From assembly GCA_002238785.1 (NCBI GenBank), contig MPNA01000004.1, positions 124,001 to 188,000 on the forward strand: 64,000 bases of DNA, read 5' to 3'. This document shows positions 1 to 9,619 of the stretch, piece after piece. The notes below the pieces were generated by a model that made no database searches, was not told the DNA's origin, and saw nothing but the letters and a program-made list of their open reading frames with translations. Source of the DNA: a bacterium OM1 bin76. Its GTDB lineage: Bacteria; Actinomycetota; Acidimicrobiia; Spongiisociales; ZC4RG35. How positions within the stretch are numbered: position 1 is the first letter of the stretch; each line of letters starts with the position of its first letter. The translations under genes were made by a program, and so were the position numbers.

Positions 1-2
1 TC

Positions 3-586
<584 letters not shown>

Positions 587-587
<1 letters not shown>

Positions 588-1081
588 TGACCGTCGACCT
601 GCTACCTCCCCAGGTTGCAGCCGCGGTGCAGTCCACCGGCATGCCCTTCCGAGTGGTGCCGTGCGATCCCGACTTTGCCGACACGTTCCCGTACTGCGAC
701 AAATACGGAGTGGACCTGCAGGACGCCGCCAACACCATATTGGTGGCGTCCAAGCGGCCCCGAGGGAAGTTGGCGGCTTGCGTGCTGCTGGCTACCACCC
801 GACTGGACGTCAACCATCGCGTCAAGAAGGTGATGGGCGTGTCGCGACTGTCCTTCGCTTCGGCAGAGGTGACCAAGAAAGTGACCGGCATGGAGATAGG
901 CGGCGTCAATCCCTTCGGGTTGCCCGAAGACCTTCCCCTGCTCATTGACTCCGCAGTGATGGAGAGGGAAGAGATCCTGCTGGGCGCCGGAAGCCGGACG
1001 GCCAAGATTTTCGCCGACCCCAGGGTGCTGAGCGGTCTTCCCAATGCCTCGGTCGTGGAGGGCTTGGCCTTCGTCTCCTAG
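587..1081 (+). CDS. YbaK/ProX-type aminoacyl-tRNA deacylase-domain protein
   Basis: 164 residues, the usual size of free-standing YbaK/EbsC domain proteins, which hydrolyse mischarged aminoacyl-tRNA (Cys-tRNAPro or Ala-tRNAPro types). The N-terminal half has the NTILVASKRPRGKLAACVLLATTRLDV strand-turn-strand. The C-terminal half has the KKVTGMEIGGVNPFGLP loop that carries the conserved Gly/Pro floor of the active site. ATG at 587 overlaps the preceding stop by one base, so it is the second gene of an operon with the sulfhydrylase. The pairing with a homocysteine/cysteine enzyme fits control of Cys mischarging but does not prove it. The substrate is not decidable from sequence. Confidence 0.85.
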
Positions 1082-1169
1082 ACGCCGGTGGGCGCCGGGA
1101 GAAATGCTTCCTGTCTATTCCGCAGGCCCGGGTTGGGAACGACTCCCGGGTTGGGTCAAAGCCGGCCGC

Positions 1170-1916
1170 TCATAGGGAATCGACCTCACCTGCCGACTCT
1201 GCCGGACGGTGGCGGCGATGGGCCTTGGATCTGATAAGGGCGGCATAGCCGACCAGGGCCACCAGGGCGAAGGAGAACCACTGAACAGCGTAGACCAAGT
1301 GGGAGCCCTCGTCGTCGAAGACCGGCTCGTCCAGTCGCAGGGGCCATGGCCCCGGGTTAACCGTGGACTCTTCCAGGTACACGCCCAGCAGGGAATGGGG
1401 GACGTAGCCGTCAAGCACCGACAGGTCCACACGGGCGATGGTGTCCTCTATACCGGGCCGATCGGTGGGGCCGATACTCGACCGGGACCGGGAAGCCCTG
1501 ACCGTCCCGGAGACTTCCACCCCTCCCTGCGGTGGAACTGCCGCCTGGCGATCCAGTTCCACCGGTATCCAACCCCGGTTGACCATCACCGCCTTCCCGT
1601 CCGCCAGAATCAATGGCGTCACCACCCACAACCCGGACCGACCGTCCCGCACCTGGGACCGCACGTAGACCTCGTAGGTGGGGTCCCACTCACCCCGGGT
1701 GGTGGCTCGTCGGTCTTCGAGGGTGTCGAGGTCGGATCCGGCCCCTGCCACCATGGCCTCCAAGTCCAGGGGCTCAGCGGTGTAGCGGGAAAGGCCAACC
1801 TGGTTGCCTACCTGTCTTTCCTCCAGACGCCGTAGTTGCCAAAGGCCCAAGCTGACCAGCACAATGATCAGGACCAGCAGCATCAGGTGGGCGACCGCCC
1901 ACCGCCAACTGCCCAA
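1170..1916 (-). CDS. SURF1-family cytochrome oxidase assembly protein
   Basis: About 248 residues with the two-membrane-segment SURF1 plan. An N-terminal helix (LMLLVLIIVLVSLGLWQLRR, residues about 12-31) carries the GLWQLRR signature. A soluble middle part has the VMVNRGWIP motif (near 112). A C-terminal helix is preceded by HLVYAVQWFSFALVALVGY (near 208-226). SURF1 proteins help insert heme a into subunit I of aa3 oxidase. No ATG or GTG lies in frame between the upstream stop and TTG 1916, so TTG is the best start, though the true start may be a few codons off. It lies 20 bases behind the gamma-glutamyltransferase gene on the same strand. Confidence 0.85.
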   Translation of the reverse strand: MGSWRWAVAHLMLLVLIIVLVSLGLWQLRRLEERQVGNQVGLSRYTAEPLDLEAMVAGAGSDLDTLEDRRATTRGEWDPTYEVYVRSQVRDGRSGLWVVTPLILADGKAVMVNRGWIPVELDRQAAVPPQGGVEVSGTVRASRSRSSIGPTDRPGIEDTIARVDLSVLDGYVPHSLLGVYLEESTVNPGPWPLRLDEPVFDDEGSHLVYAVQWFSFALVALVGYAALIRSKAHRRHRPAESAGEVDSL

Positions 1917-1936
1917 GAACGCGTAGTCGGTGCGTT

Positions 1937-3463
1937 TTATACGACGATTCCCTTCCCGACCCGCCGGGAGTCGGCCACTGCCTCCATGTCGCCACCCGAT
2001 CCAACCGAAGCTGCGCTCACTCCGCCAAAGAACATGTGACGCCCTTCGAAGGCACGCAGTGGCATCTGGAAGCCGTTGACTGGAAAACCCTCCTCATAAC
2101 AGAGGCGCCAGCCCCCCGGGGTGTGTTCGACATGGGCCCGGCAACGCTCCACCGCCTCGGCCAGCGAGGATCCTTCGACTATCACCGAAAGCAAGGTCGA
2201 CTGCAGGGCAGTGGTGATGCGATCGGCGCCCGGCGACCCGGCCGCTACGACTTCGGCGGATTCGTTCCACAAGACCGTGGGCGCCATGTTCGACATCAGC
2301 CGCTGCCCGGGAGTCTGCCCGTGAAACCTTCCCCCGGTCAATTCAATCTCTCCAAGGGAATTGTTCATCCACATTCCGCTGCCCCCCGCTATCACCCCGG
2401 AGCCGTAACCACACGACAAGGTAACCGCACAAGCCAGACCAGAGGCGTCCACCGCGGAGATGTTTACCGTGGACGGGGATCCCAAGCCAGCCAGCATCCG
2501 CGCCGACATCTGGCCGACTCCCCCCCGCCAGTCGTCGGCATCGTCCACAAAGGAGCGACGGTAACCCAGGACCTCCATTTGCGCCTCCACCAAACGCCGA
2601 GAGGAGAGCGGCGGCCGGTGACCGACTCCGGCAAGCATTCCCGCCAAGGCCACCCCTCCCACTGCCGGCGGGGGATTGAGTGCCACCGTCCACTCGCCCA
2701 TGGGAAGGAGGATGGGAGATCTCTTCTGGACCCGGTATTCCCGTAGATCGCGGCGGGTGATTATCCCTCCGCGATCGAGCAGGTCTCGGGAGATCTCCTC
2801 ACCGAGGTCTCCTTGATAAAGAACATCAACTCCGTCGGAGGAAATAGCCGCCAGGGCATCGGCCAATCCCCGGACCCATATCAATTCCCCGGCCTTGCGA
2901 CGGCGGTTGTCGTTGTGGAGGGCTGCTCGCGAACGGGGGTCCAGCGAGAAGATGGGGTCGAATGAGTAGTTCAAGTAGTAGTCGGCCACCGAACCCAACG
3001 GGAACCCGCGCCGGGCATGGTCGAGAGCAGGCGCCACGATCTCCCTCCAAGGGACATGCCCATAGTCCTGCCAGACTTCACCCATCGCCGCCCACCCTCC
3101 TGGAACAGCGACACTACCCGGCCCGACTATCGTGTCCACTCCCCCGCCGTAGCCGATGTGAACCGGGACTCCACCACCCCCGACACGGTCTGGATCCAAT
3201 CCCAGTCCGGGCATGGCCATCGCCCCGTCGTAGACCACCGGGGGATGGTGGGGACCCCCCACCGTCACAAAGCCCCCTGCCCCGGGCCCGATAACGGCTA
3301 TCTCGGTAACCAGAGCGACCATCATTGCCGAAAGGGCGGCATCCACTGCGTTCCCGCCGGCCCGAGCCAGAGAAGCCCCGGCCTCGGCACACCTCTGAGA
3401 AGGCCCGGAAACCGCCAGAATGTTCACAAGGTGTGAGGCTACCGGGTCATCCTCAAAAGCCAA
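1937..3463 (-). CDS. Gamma-glutamyltransferase-like Ntn-hydrolase
   Basis: 508 residues with the full gamma-glutamyltransferase (GGT) fold in one chain: AGGNAVDAALSAMMVALVTEI near the start, GPGAGGF (about 59-64), PGSVAVPG (115-122) and the small-subunit boundary near residue 331. GGT enzymes cleave gamma-glutamyl amides such as glutathione and self-process at a Thr that becomes the nucleophile. Here the processing site reads STVNISAVDASG instead of the usual TTHxSVVDxxG: the nucleophilic Thr (332) is kept but the following Thr-His is Val-Asn. The oxyanion and substrate part GSGMWMNNSLGE (361-372) is present. TTG 3463 abuts the MarR stop directly; GTG at 3427 is an alternative start. No signal peptide, so it is probably cytoplasmic. 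Substrate may differ from glutathione. Confidence 0.8.
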   Translation of the reverse strand: MAFEDDPVASHLVNILAVSGPSQRCAEAGASLARAGGNAVDAALSAMMVALVTEIAVIGPGAGGFVTVGGPHHPPVVYDGAMAMPGLGLDPDRVGGGGVPVHIGYGGGVDTIVGPGSVAVPGGWAAMGEVWQDYGHVPWREIVAPALDHARRGFPLGSVADYYLNYSFDPIFSLDPRSRAALHNDNRRRKAGELIWVRGLADALAAISSDGVDVLYQGDLGEEISRDLLDRGGIITRRDLREYRVQKRSPILLPMGEWTVALNPPPAVGGVALAGMLAGVGHRPPLSSRRLVEAQMEVLGYRRSFVDDADDWRGGVGQMSARMLAGLGSPSTVNISAVDASGLACAVTLSCGYGSGVIAGGSGMWMNNSLGEIELTGGRFHGQTPGQRLMSNMAPTVLWNESAEVVAAGSPGADRITTALQSTLLSVIVEGSSLAEAVERCRAHVEHTPGGWRLCYEEGFPVNGFQMPLRAFEGRHMFFGGVSAASVGSGGDMEAVADSRRVGKGIVV

Positions 3464-3913
3464 TTACGACTTGATCAAACCCTCGCTCAACAGCCCACGA
3501 CCAAGTTCCTGAAGGAAGTCGTACAATACTTCCAACTGCTTCTCCGTGGCATCATCGACAGCCCTTTCGATGAGTTCCCGAACCTGCTCCCTTTGAAAGC
3601 TGGACACGAGGGCCTTGTCGGTTATGAACACGAGCGAGCGGCGTCGATCGGCGGGATGCCGACGGCGTTTCACCAGACCTCGCCGCTCCAGCCGATCAAC
3701 CAGCTTGGTTATCCCTGCTGGACTCATCTGTAGTTTCTCGGCAAGTTGGCGAGGGCCCAGAGGAGCCCCGTAAAGAAGCTCCAAGGCCTTGGCATCAACA
3801 TAACTCAGTCCGTAGGACTGCTGGTAGTCAACGGCTATTCCAACGCCAGCGGCGGGCAATCTATTGAGCCAAGCCGCTACAACTTCCTTTTTCTCAGAAA
3901 GGTTACGTTCCAT
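3464..3913 (-). CDS. MarR-family transcriptional regulator
   Basis: 149 residues, the usual MarR length. The winged helix is clear: LELLYGAPLGPRQLAEKLQMSPAGITKLVDRLERRGLVKRRRHPADRRRSLVFIT (residues about 45-100), with the DRR wing motif. Flanking helices form the dimerisation part. ATG at 3913. The stop codon touches the start of the GGT-like gene, so regulator and enzyme form one unit, and autoregulation of both is likely. The DNA ahead of the gene is AT-rich and holds two copies of a 7-base direct repeat (listed separately). Confidence 0.9.
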   Translation of the reverse strand: MERNLSEKKEVVAAWLNRLPAAGVGIAVDYQQSYGLSYVDAKALELLYGAPLGPRQLAEKLQMSPAGITKLVDRLERRGLVKRRRHPADRRRSLVFITDKALVSSFQREQVRELIERAVDDATEKQLEVLYDFLQELGRGLLSEGLIKS

Positions 3914-3968
3914 CAGATAAACCTTAGCACAAACATATCACAGGTTTTTTGATTTCGATGCCTGTTGC

Positions 3969-3992
3969 GATATACCTTTGGACATGATATAC
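3969..3992. promoter_or_regulatory. Direct repeat in the promoter region of the MarR-type gene
   Basis: GATATAC occurs at 3969-3975 and again at 3986-3992 (10 bases between), 56-79 bases ahead of the MarR start, in an AT-rich patch that stands out from the GC-rich surroundings. It could be the operator or part of a promoter for the leftward regulator-GGT unit. The rest of 3914-4132 shows nothing else. No MarR-type inverted repeat was found, so the assignment is tentative. Confidence 0.35.
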
Positions 3993-4132
3993 AAAAGTAA
4001 ATCGTAGAGGCGACATTCACTGTTCCCCTTAGGCGGGAGACCACACGGCCCCCCAGTCCCGGCATCCACATGCCTGAGTCCGGTTCACTCCGACCCCGGT
4101 CCCGGTGGGGACACACCACGGGTCGAACGTCT

Positions 4133-5224
4133 CTAGGTGGATCGGCGAGCCGCTGCCAATTCGAACAGCCGGGCGGCGTCGTGCCCCATAGTTGCAAACC
4201 GCTCATCCTGCGTCTGACCTCTAAGCCACCGGATGTATATCTGTTGAAGAATCACTCCCATCTTGAAAGTGCCGAATACCACATACCAGTGCATGCCTGA
4301 GACATCGCGGCCCGACTTCTCCCCATACCTGGAGATGGCTTCACCACGAGTCATGAAGCCGGGTGTTCTGGTAGGCATCGGATCAAGAAATATGGAGTCC
4401 TCGTCAGGGTCGAACCAGCAACCCATCAGGGTGCCCACATCCGCAAAAGGATCTCCCCGGGTACACATGTCCCAGTCGTAGACAGCCACACACACACCCG
4501 GATCATCGGGATCCACAGCCATGTTGTCGAGTCTCCAGTCGTTGTGGAGCAAAGTTGCCGGCGGGGAAGGCGGCTGGGTCTTTTGCAACCAGTCAGCCAA
4601 CTCCTCGACCAGTGGATTCGGCTCGTGTCGGGCCTTGTTCCAGCGTGCTATCCAACCACCCAACTGCCGATCCATGAAACCCTCCGGCCATCCCAGCCCG
4701 TCCAAGCCCGCTTCCGCCGGATCAACGGCATGGAACTCGGCCAGAGTATCAACCACCACTTCGGACAGCTTCCGATTGCTGGCGGCATCATCCCCGTTTC
4801 CGAATTCGGGGGGCACCGCCCCCTGAACCACCACTCCCCGGCGACGCTCCATAACAAAGAAGGGAGCACCGATCACCGACTCGTCGTCACAAAACAAGAA
4901 CGCTCGTGCAGCCAGGGGAAACGCCCGCCACAACCTGGACAGCACCCGGTATTCACGCTCCATGTCGTGTGAACCGGGAGCCACCGGCCCCAGCGGTGGA
5001 CGCCGCAGAACGTATTCGGTCACCGGCCCGCCCGGCTCTCCGAAACGGAGCAGGTACGTCAGGTTCGCTTTGCCCCTGGCGAACTGTTGAACCGCCAGCG
5101 GCCCATCACTGCCCCGAAGATGACCCCGCAGGTGCTCTGCGAGTTGCGATTCGTCAAACCGCTCATCGGGTCTGACCTCCGCCAGTTCGGGGGTGATTGC
5201 CGTTTCCCGATCCATCCCCGCCAC
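4133..5224 (-). CDS. Aminoglycoside-phosphotransferase-fold (APH/ACAD10-like) kinase
   Basis: 363 residues of the phosphotransferase_1/APH fold. An N-terminal lobe carries FARGKANLTYLLRF (nucleotide loop) and YVLRRPPLG with the ATP-binding Lys position taken by Arg. The catalytic loop is LLHNDWRLDNM (about 232-242; HxDxxxxN with Asp and Asn present). The metal-binding VYDWDM lies near 255. This subfamily in actinobacteria often accompanies acyl-CoA dehydrogenases and is thought to phosphorylate hydroxy-acyl or small-molecule substrates. The substrate here is unknown. GTG 5224 is used; ATG 5215 is equally possible. It follows rlmN by 11 bases on the same strand. Confidence 0.8.
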   Translation of the reverse strand: MAGMDRETAITPELAEVRPDERFDESQLAEHLRGHLRGSDGPLAVQQFARGKANLTYLLRFGEPGGPVTEYVLRRPPLGPVAPGSHDMEREYRVLSRLWRAFPLAARAFLFCDDESVIGAPFFVMERRRGVVVQGAVPPEFGNGDDAASNRKLSEVVVDTLAEFHAVDPAEAGLDGLGWPEGFMDRQLGGWIARWNKARHEPNPLVEELADWLQKTQPPSPPATLLHNDWRLDNMAVDPDDPGVCVAVYDWDMCTRGDPFADVGTLMGCWFDPDEDSIFLDPMPTRTPGFMTRGEAISRYGEKSGRDVSGMHWYVVFGTFKMGVILQQIYIRWLRGQTQDERFATMGHDAARLFELAAARRST

Positions 5225-5235
5225 AATAACAAGGC

Positions 5236-6366
5236 CTACCGGGTGAGCTTGAGGACTCTGCGCCGCGCCGGGCCTTCGCCTTTGCCCGACGACCCCTCAA
5301 CTCGCAACTGGCCGCATGCGGCGTCGATCTGCGTTCCCCGGGTGTCCCTCACCGTCACGTTTACCCCCCGGGATCGCAGAGTTGCGGCGAACCTGCGTAT
5401 GACTTCAGATGTGGAAGGACGATCAGCGCTGAGAGGAGTGGGGTTCAACGCGATCAGGTTGACATGGGCACGAAGACGCCGGGCAATGGCCGCCAATCCC
5501 TCGGCTTGGGAGAGATCATCGTTGACATCGCGGATCATGGTCCACTCCAAAGATATCCTCCGCCGCTTTTTTCTGAAGAAATAGGCAGCGGCCTTCTCCA
5601 CCTCGGCCAGGGGGTAGCGGCGATTGAGGGGGACCAGTCGCGACCGCAGGTCGTCGTCGGAAGCGTGAAGACTCACAGCCAGTTTGACGGGCCACGGATC
5701 GTCAGCGAGTCGGCGGATTCCGGGAACTACTCCGACAGTTGACACCGTCAGAGACCGAGCCGACATCCCCACCTCCTCCACCATCAACCTGATGGCTTCC
5801 CGCAGCCTCGGATAGTTCGCCAGAGGCTCGCCCATTCCCATGAACACCACATTGGTCACCTTGGGGGGAGCACTCCGAAGAGGCCGGGAACGCAGGAATG
5901 CGTTTGCGTAGGCCAACTGGGCCAGTATCTCCCCCGCCTGCAGATGCCTCTCGAAGCCGAACTGTCCCGTAGCGCAGAAGGTACATGCCAAAGCACATCC
6001 CGCCTGAGACGAAACGCACAGAGTGGTGCGTCTTCCATATCCCATGGCCACCGCCTCGATGGCGGCCCCATCGGGCATTCTGAACAACCACTTGTAGGTG
6101 GCGCGCCGGTCGGCCACTTGATGCTGCTCCACTTCAAACGGCCACAGGCGGTCCGCCAGAGCGCGCCGCAGTCCGATGGGGAGGTTGGTCATGTCCCGGG
6201 TATGGAGCACCGGGTTGCTGTAGAGCCACTCCCGCAGTTGCCGCCCGCGAAAGGCAGGTTCACCGGCTCCCACAAGTTGGGTCAGTTCGTCAGGGTGAAC
6301 CAGATAGGGAGAGAGGACTTGTTCAGTACCCCCGGGCGAGGGCCCCACGGCCGGTTGCCCTTGCAC
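5236..6366 (-). CDS. rlmN: RlmN: 23S rRNA/tRNA adenine-C2 methyltransferase (radical SAM)
   Basis: 376 residues. The radical-SAM cluster motif CALACTFC (C124, C128, C131) follows the strand TLCVSSQAG. GMGEP (near 176) binds SAM. The methyl-carrying Cys pair expected of RlmN is visible, with the second in DAACGQL near the C-terminus (about residue 353). RlmN methylates A2503 of 23S rRNA and A37 of some tRNAs. The N-terminal RNA-contact domain (ELTQLVGAGEPAFRGRQLREWLY) is also typical. GTG 6366 is the upstream start in a frame without ATG before the conserved domain. The small membrane-protein gene ends 18 bases upstream. Confidence 0.93.
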   Translation of the reverse strand: MQGQPAVGPSPGGTEQVLSPYLVHPDELTQLVGAGEPAFRGRQLREWLYSNPVLHTRDMTNLPIGLRRALADRLWPFEVEQHQVADRRATYKWLFRMPDGAAIEAVAMGYGRRTTLCVSSQAGCALACTFCATGQFGFERHLQAGEILAQLAYANAFLRSRPLRSAPPKVTNVVFMGMGEPLANYPRLREAIRLMVEEVGMSARSLTVSTVGVVPGIRRLADDPWPVKLAVSLHASDDDLRSRLVPLNRRYPLAEVEKAAAYFFRKKRRRISLEWTMIRDVNDDLSQAEGLAAIARRLRAHVNLIALNPTPLSADRPSTSEVIRRFAATLRSRGVNVTVRDTRGTQIDAACGQLRVEGSSGKGEGPARRRVLKLTR

Positions 6367-6384
6367 CTCGGGTGTGGCCTGAAA

Positions 6385-6648
6385 TCAACTGACGCCGTCT
6401 GTGGCGCCGGAGGAGGCCTGGGGATCGTCGTCAGAGGCGGAGTCAGAATCACCGTCCTGATCCTCATCAGCAACCATCGCTCCAACTGTCATCTCGTCTG
6501 CATGTGATTGGGGGGCGGGCTCAACAATGTGAAAGTCGGGGTCTGACTCTTCCCCTCGCCGGACGGCAATGCGAATCCGATTGCGCATGCCCCAGACCAA
6601 GGCGCTGATGCCGCCCACAAAGACCGCTAGTTTCAAGGATTTTCTCAT
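6385..6648 (-). CDS. Small membrane protein with acidic tail, unknown
   Basis: About 87 residues from ATG 6648 (a TTG three codons earlier is less likely). One membrane helix (LKLAVFVGGISALVWGM) is followed by a basic patch (RNRIRIAVRRG) and then a long Asp/Ser/Glu-rich, low-complexity C-terminus. The basic patch after the helix suggests the tail is cytoplasmic. No domain is recognised. It probably shares a transcript with rlmN, whose start lies 18 bases downstream. Codon use matches its neighbours, which supports a real gene. Confidence 0.55.
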   Translation of the reverse strand: MRKSLKLAVFVGGISALVWGMRNRIRIAVRRGEESDPDFHIVEPAPQSHADEMTVGAMVADEDQDGDSDSASDDDPQASSGATDGVS

Positions 6649-6708
6649 AGGAACCAACAGTCTAATGTCAGGGGTGGCGATACCGACCAGAGATAACAGG
6701 CGCTAACC

Positions 6709-7728
6709 ATGAAGTTTGACTACTACTTCCCCAACCTACCTCCCACGGCCGCTCCAGAGTTCGCCCACCGGGCCGCTCAGATCGGGTACGACGGTTTCTT
6801 CACCGCCGAAACCGGTCACGAGCCGTTTCTCTCGATGTGCCTCGCTTCCCAAGCCGAGCCCGGGCTGGAGGTGGGCCCGGCGATTACCCTGGCGTTCCCC
6901 CGTTCACCGATGGTGATGGCCCAGTTGGCCTGGGATATGCAGATCGTGGCCGGCGGCAAGTTCCTATTGGGCCTGGGCACCCAGATAAAGCCGCACATCA
7001 CCCGGCGATTCTCCACCGAGTGGTCTCACCCCACCGCCCGCTTACGGGACTATATCGGGGCGGTGAGGGCAGTGTGGGACTGCTTCCAGAATGGAACCAG
7101 ATTGCGGCACCAGGGTGAGTTCTATCAATTGACCCTGATGACTCCCTTCTTCAATCCCGGTCCCAACCAGTTGCCCGAGATTCCTGTGTACATCGCCGGC
7201 GTGGGCCCGTTGCTCAGCAAACTGGCCGGCGAGGTATGCGACGGCTTTCACGTCCACCCCTTCCACACGGCCAAGTACCTCGACGATGTGGTGTTGCCCG
7301 CCATAGCAAAAGGCGCCGGCGACAATGGACGGACCGTTGCCGATGTGGAGTTGGCAACTCCGGTGTTCGTGGTGACGGGCCGAACCACCGAGGAGATGGA
7401 ACAACTGATCCGGCCCGTCAAGGAGCAGATTGCCTTCTATGCCTCAACCCCCAGCTACGCGCCGATCCTCGACACCCACGGATGGGACTTCGGGCCCACT
7501 CTCAACGCCATGAGCAAACGGGGTGAGTGGCGACAGATGGCCGACGTCATCCCCGACGAGGTGGTCCACGAAGTAGCGGTGGTGGCCCCCTTGGAGGAAC
7601 TTGCCGAGCGGATCCTCACCCGTTACCAGGGAAGGGTCCAGCGAGTAGGCATTTACAGCATGGCCGGAGACGCCATCTTCAGCGAAGAAGAATGGGCCGG
7701 GCTGGCCGCCGGCATCAAAGGCGGGTGA
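6709..7728 (+). CDS. LLM-class (luciferase-like) F420-dependent oxidoreductase
   Basis: 339 residues forming the bacterial-luciferase-like TIM barrel: KFDYYFPNLPP start, GYDGFFTAETGHEPF, GPAITLAFPRSPMVMAQLAWDMQ and GGKFLLGLGTQIKPHITRRFSTEWSHPTARLRDYIGAVRAVWD (about 83-126), then PVYIAGVGPLLSKLAGEVCDGFHVHPF. This layout is typical of actinobacterial F420-dependent enzymes that oxidise or reduce small substrates. F420 rather than FMN is inferred from the family and lineage. It is a single gene converging on the phosphatase gene with only 6 bases between. Substrate unknown. Confidence 0.88.
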   Translation: MKFDYYFPNLPPTAAPEFAHRAAQIGYDGFFTAETGHEPFLSMCLASQAEPGLEVGPAITLAFPRSPMVMAQLAWDMQIVAGGKFLLGLGTQIKPHITRRFSTEWSHPTARLRDYIGAVRAVWDCFQNGTRLRHQGEFYQLTLMTPFFNPGPNQLPEIPVYIAGVGPLLSKLAGEVCDGFHVHPFHTAKYLDDVVLPAIAKGAGDNGRTVADVELATPVFVVTGRTTEEMEQLIRPVKEQIAFYASTPSYAPILDTHGWDFGPTLNAMSKRGEWRQMADVIPDEVVHEVAVVAPLEELAERILTRYQGRVQRVGIYSMAGDAIFSEEEWAGLAAGIKGG

Positions 7729-7734
7729 AACACC

Positions 7735-8397
7735 TCACCGGATGAGAGCCACTCCCGAACCACGACCTCCCAAGACCCTGGCGTTCGCCGATAGATGGCA
7801 GGTCTCGTTGTAGCTGATCAAGGCAGGCGGATGCGGGTCGATCATGGTAATGGCGGCATTGGAGGGAGGCCGGAACTGGCCCAGAAAGATGTTGCCCGGC
7901 AACTCCGTCCCGGTCACCCAGGAGGAGATCAGCATGGACGGCCCGGCATGGGTGCAGATGACCACCTTGTCGTCGGGACCCATCTCACCGACAATCCGCG
8001 AAACCGACGCCAGCACTCGGCGACGGACATCAGCCCACCGCTCTCCCCCGGGACGGGGAACATCCTCTCCGTTGGCATACCGCTCCATAAGGTCGGGCCA
8101 CCCCGCCCACAACTCCTCCGGACTCATGTTGGTCCATTCTCCATCACCCACTTCCCGCAGACCCGGATCGGTCTCGATCATCATTCCTGACGCCTCGGCG
8201 AAAGGCGCCATGGTCTGGGTGCATCGCTTCAAATCGCTGGAGATGACCCGGTCCGGATTGAACCTGGTGAGCATGGGCACCAAGAGGGCGGCTTGCCTTT
8301 CCCCTTCCTCATCCAACCACTCGTCGTGCTGTCCGATGAATCTTCCCGATGAGTTTCCAGACGTCCGACCGTGTCTGATCATCATTAACAAAGCCAT
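7735..8397 (-). CDS. Histidine-phosphatase (phosphoglycerate-mutase-like) family protein
   Basis: 220 residues. The catalytic RHG lies at 8-10 (MMIRHGRTSGN), the phosphate-pocket Arg in SSDLKRCTQT, the acid residue in LREVGDGEW, and the second catalytic His in VVICTHAGPSML. These are the four elements of the branch-1 histidine phosphatases. There is no pathway hint from neighbours: it converges with the LLM oxidoreductase and its upstream flank is a 300-base gap. Substrate not assignable. Confidence 0.85.
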   Translation of the reverse strand: MALLMMIRHGRTSGNSSGRFIGQHDEWLDEEGERQAALLVPMLTRFNPDRVISSDLKRCTQTMAPFAEASGMMIETDPGLREVGDGEWTNMSPEELWAGWPDLMERYANGEDVPRPGGERWADVRRRVLASVSRIVGEMGPDDKVVICTHAGPSMLISSWVTGTELPGNIFLGQFRPPSNAAITMIDPHPPALISYNETCHLSANARVLGGRGSGVALIR

Positions 8398-8720
8398 TTA
8401 CTCAGCTACCTCCAGAATGTTCCCCCTTGGCGGGTTTCACTATGTGGCTGGGAACGGTGCGCACCTCCCGCCTGCTCCTCGTAGGATTTTTCCATCAGAA
8501 CGAAGAGTACCGCGTCCCACAGGTGGCGGGGTCCCTTTCTGTCGAGATGTGAAGCACCTTTGCCTATCGCCATATCCTGCTATATCCGCTACCATCTCAC
8601 CGCGAGTCGGCTGCTGCATGCCGGCAAGCCAGTCTACATGACTGGCCGCACCATCAGGGGTGGTGCTGCCGGGTCTTGGCGAGGCATACTGAGAGACATG
8701 TCTACCGAAAGGGGCGCACC
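8398..8720. other. 323-base gap between divergent genes
   Basis: No convincing ORF, RNA gene or strong inverted repeat was seen. It should hold the promoters of the leftward phosphatase and the rightward enoyl-CoA hydratase. GAAAGGGG just before 8721 is the ribosome-binding site that fixes the hydratase start. The stretch near 8570-8590 (two ATATCC copies) is somewhat AT-rich but matches no clear promoter. Confidence 0.4.
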
Positions 8721-9488
8721 ATGGTTCGTTATGAAGTAAGCCGCGGGCGGGCGACGCTCACCATCAATCAGCCTCATCGCAGAAACCCACTGTCGGTCAA
8801 GACCCTGGAGGACCTGCTCTCCCACACCCGCCAGGCCCTGGACGACCCCACGGTGCGGGTGCTGGTCTATACCGGCGCCGGGGATCGGGCATTCTGCGCC
8901 GGCGCCGACCTGGACGGGGGAATATTCGACTCACCAGTGGGGATGCACCGCCAGCGCGGGGCATTGGCGGACCTATTCCGGCTGATGATCCGGGGAGGGA
9001 AGCCCACCATAGCCAGAGTGAACGGCCATGCGCTGGGAGGAGGATTCGGACTGATGTGTGCCTGCGACCTGGTGATATGCACCGAAGACGCCAAACTGGG
9101 AACCCCGGAGGTGAGAGTGGGGGTTTGGCCGATGCTCATATCCGCCGTCCTGGCCCGGACCATTCCCCGCCGGGCACTGCTGGAAATGATGATGACCGGG
9201 AGACTGCTGACTCCCGCAGAGGCTCTGGCGCTGGGAGCGGTGTCCCGGGTGGTGAAGCCCGATCAACTCGACCAGGCGGTGTCGGAGGCCGCCGAAGCCC
9301 TTGCCGCTCAGAGTCCGGCCGCCCTGCAGTTGGGAAAGGACACTTTCTGGATGGTCACCGATCTGGGTATCGATGCAGGGTTGGACTTCCTGGCCGGTGG
9401 GCTGACCGCCACCCTGATCACCGAGGACGCTCAGGAGGGGATCTCAGCTTTCGTGGAGAAGCGTGCCCCTGCCTGGTCGGGAAGCTAG
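8721..9488 (+). CDS. Enoyl-CoA hydratase/isomerase family protein
   Basis: 255 residues of the crotonase fold. The two oxyanion-hole segments are FCAGADLDG (about 55-63) and GHALGGGFGLM (about 99-109). The acidic catalytic position follows in LGTPEVRVGVWP, where one Glu is kept. ATG 8721 is chosen over a start 45 bases upstream because a GAAAGGGG ribosome-binding site lies 7 bases before it and the fold begins right after it (MVRYEVSRGRATLTINQP). Crotonases hydrate, isomerise or cleave acyl-CoA; the reaction is not fixed by the sequence. It is a single gene with no fatty-acid neighbours. Confidence 0.88.
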   Translation: MVRYEVSRGRATLTINQPHRRNPLSVKTLEDLLSHTRQALDDPTVRVLVYTGAGDRAFCAGADLDGGIFDSPVGMHRQRGALADLFRLMIRGGKPTIARVNGHALGGGFGLMCACDLVICTEDAKLGTPEVRVGVWPMLISAVLARTIPRRALLEMMMTGRLLTPAEALALGAVSRVVKPDQLDQAVSEAAEALAAQSPAALQLGKDTFWMVTDLGIDAGLDFLAGGLTATLITEDAQEGISAFVEKRAPAWSGS

Positions 9489-9619
9489 GCCGTGGCGTGG
9501 GCAGAACCCGCTCTTCCCAGATGCGATCAACCTCTATGTCCCAGCTAGACAGCCCGAATCTCCAAAGCCGCTCCCCCAGGTCCGGTGTGGCCTTCCAATA
9601 CCTATAGCATTGGGAATCG

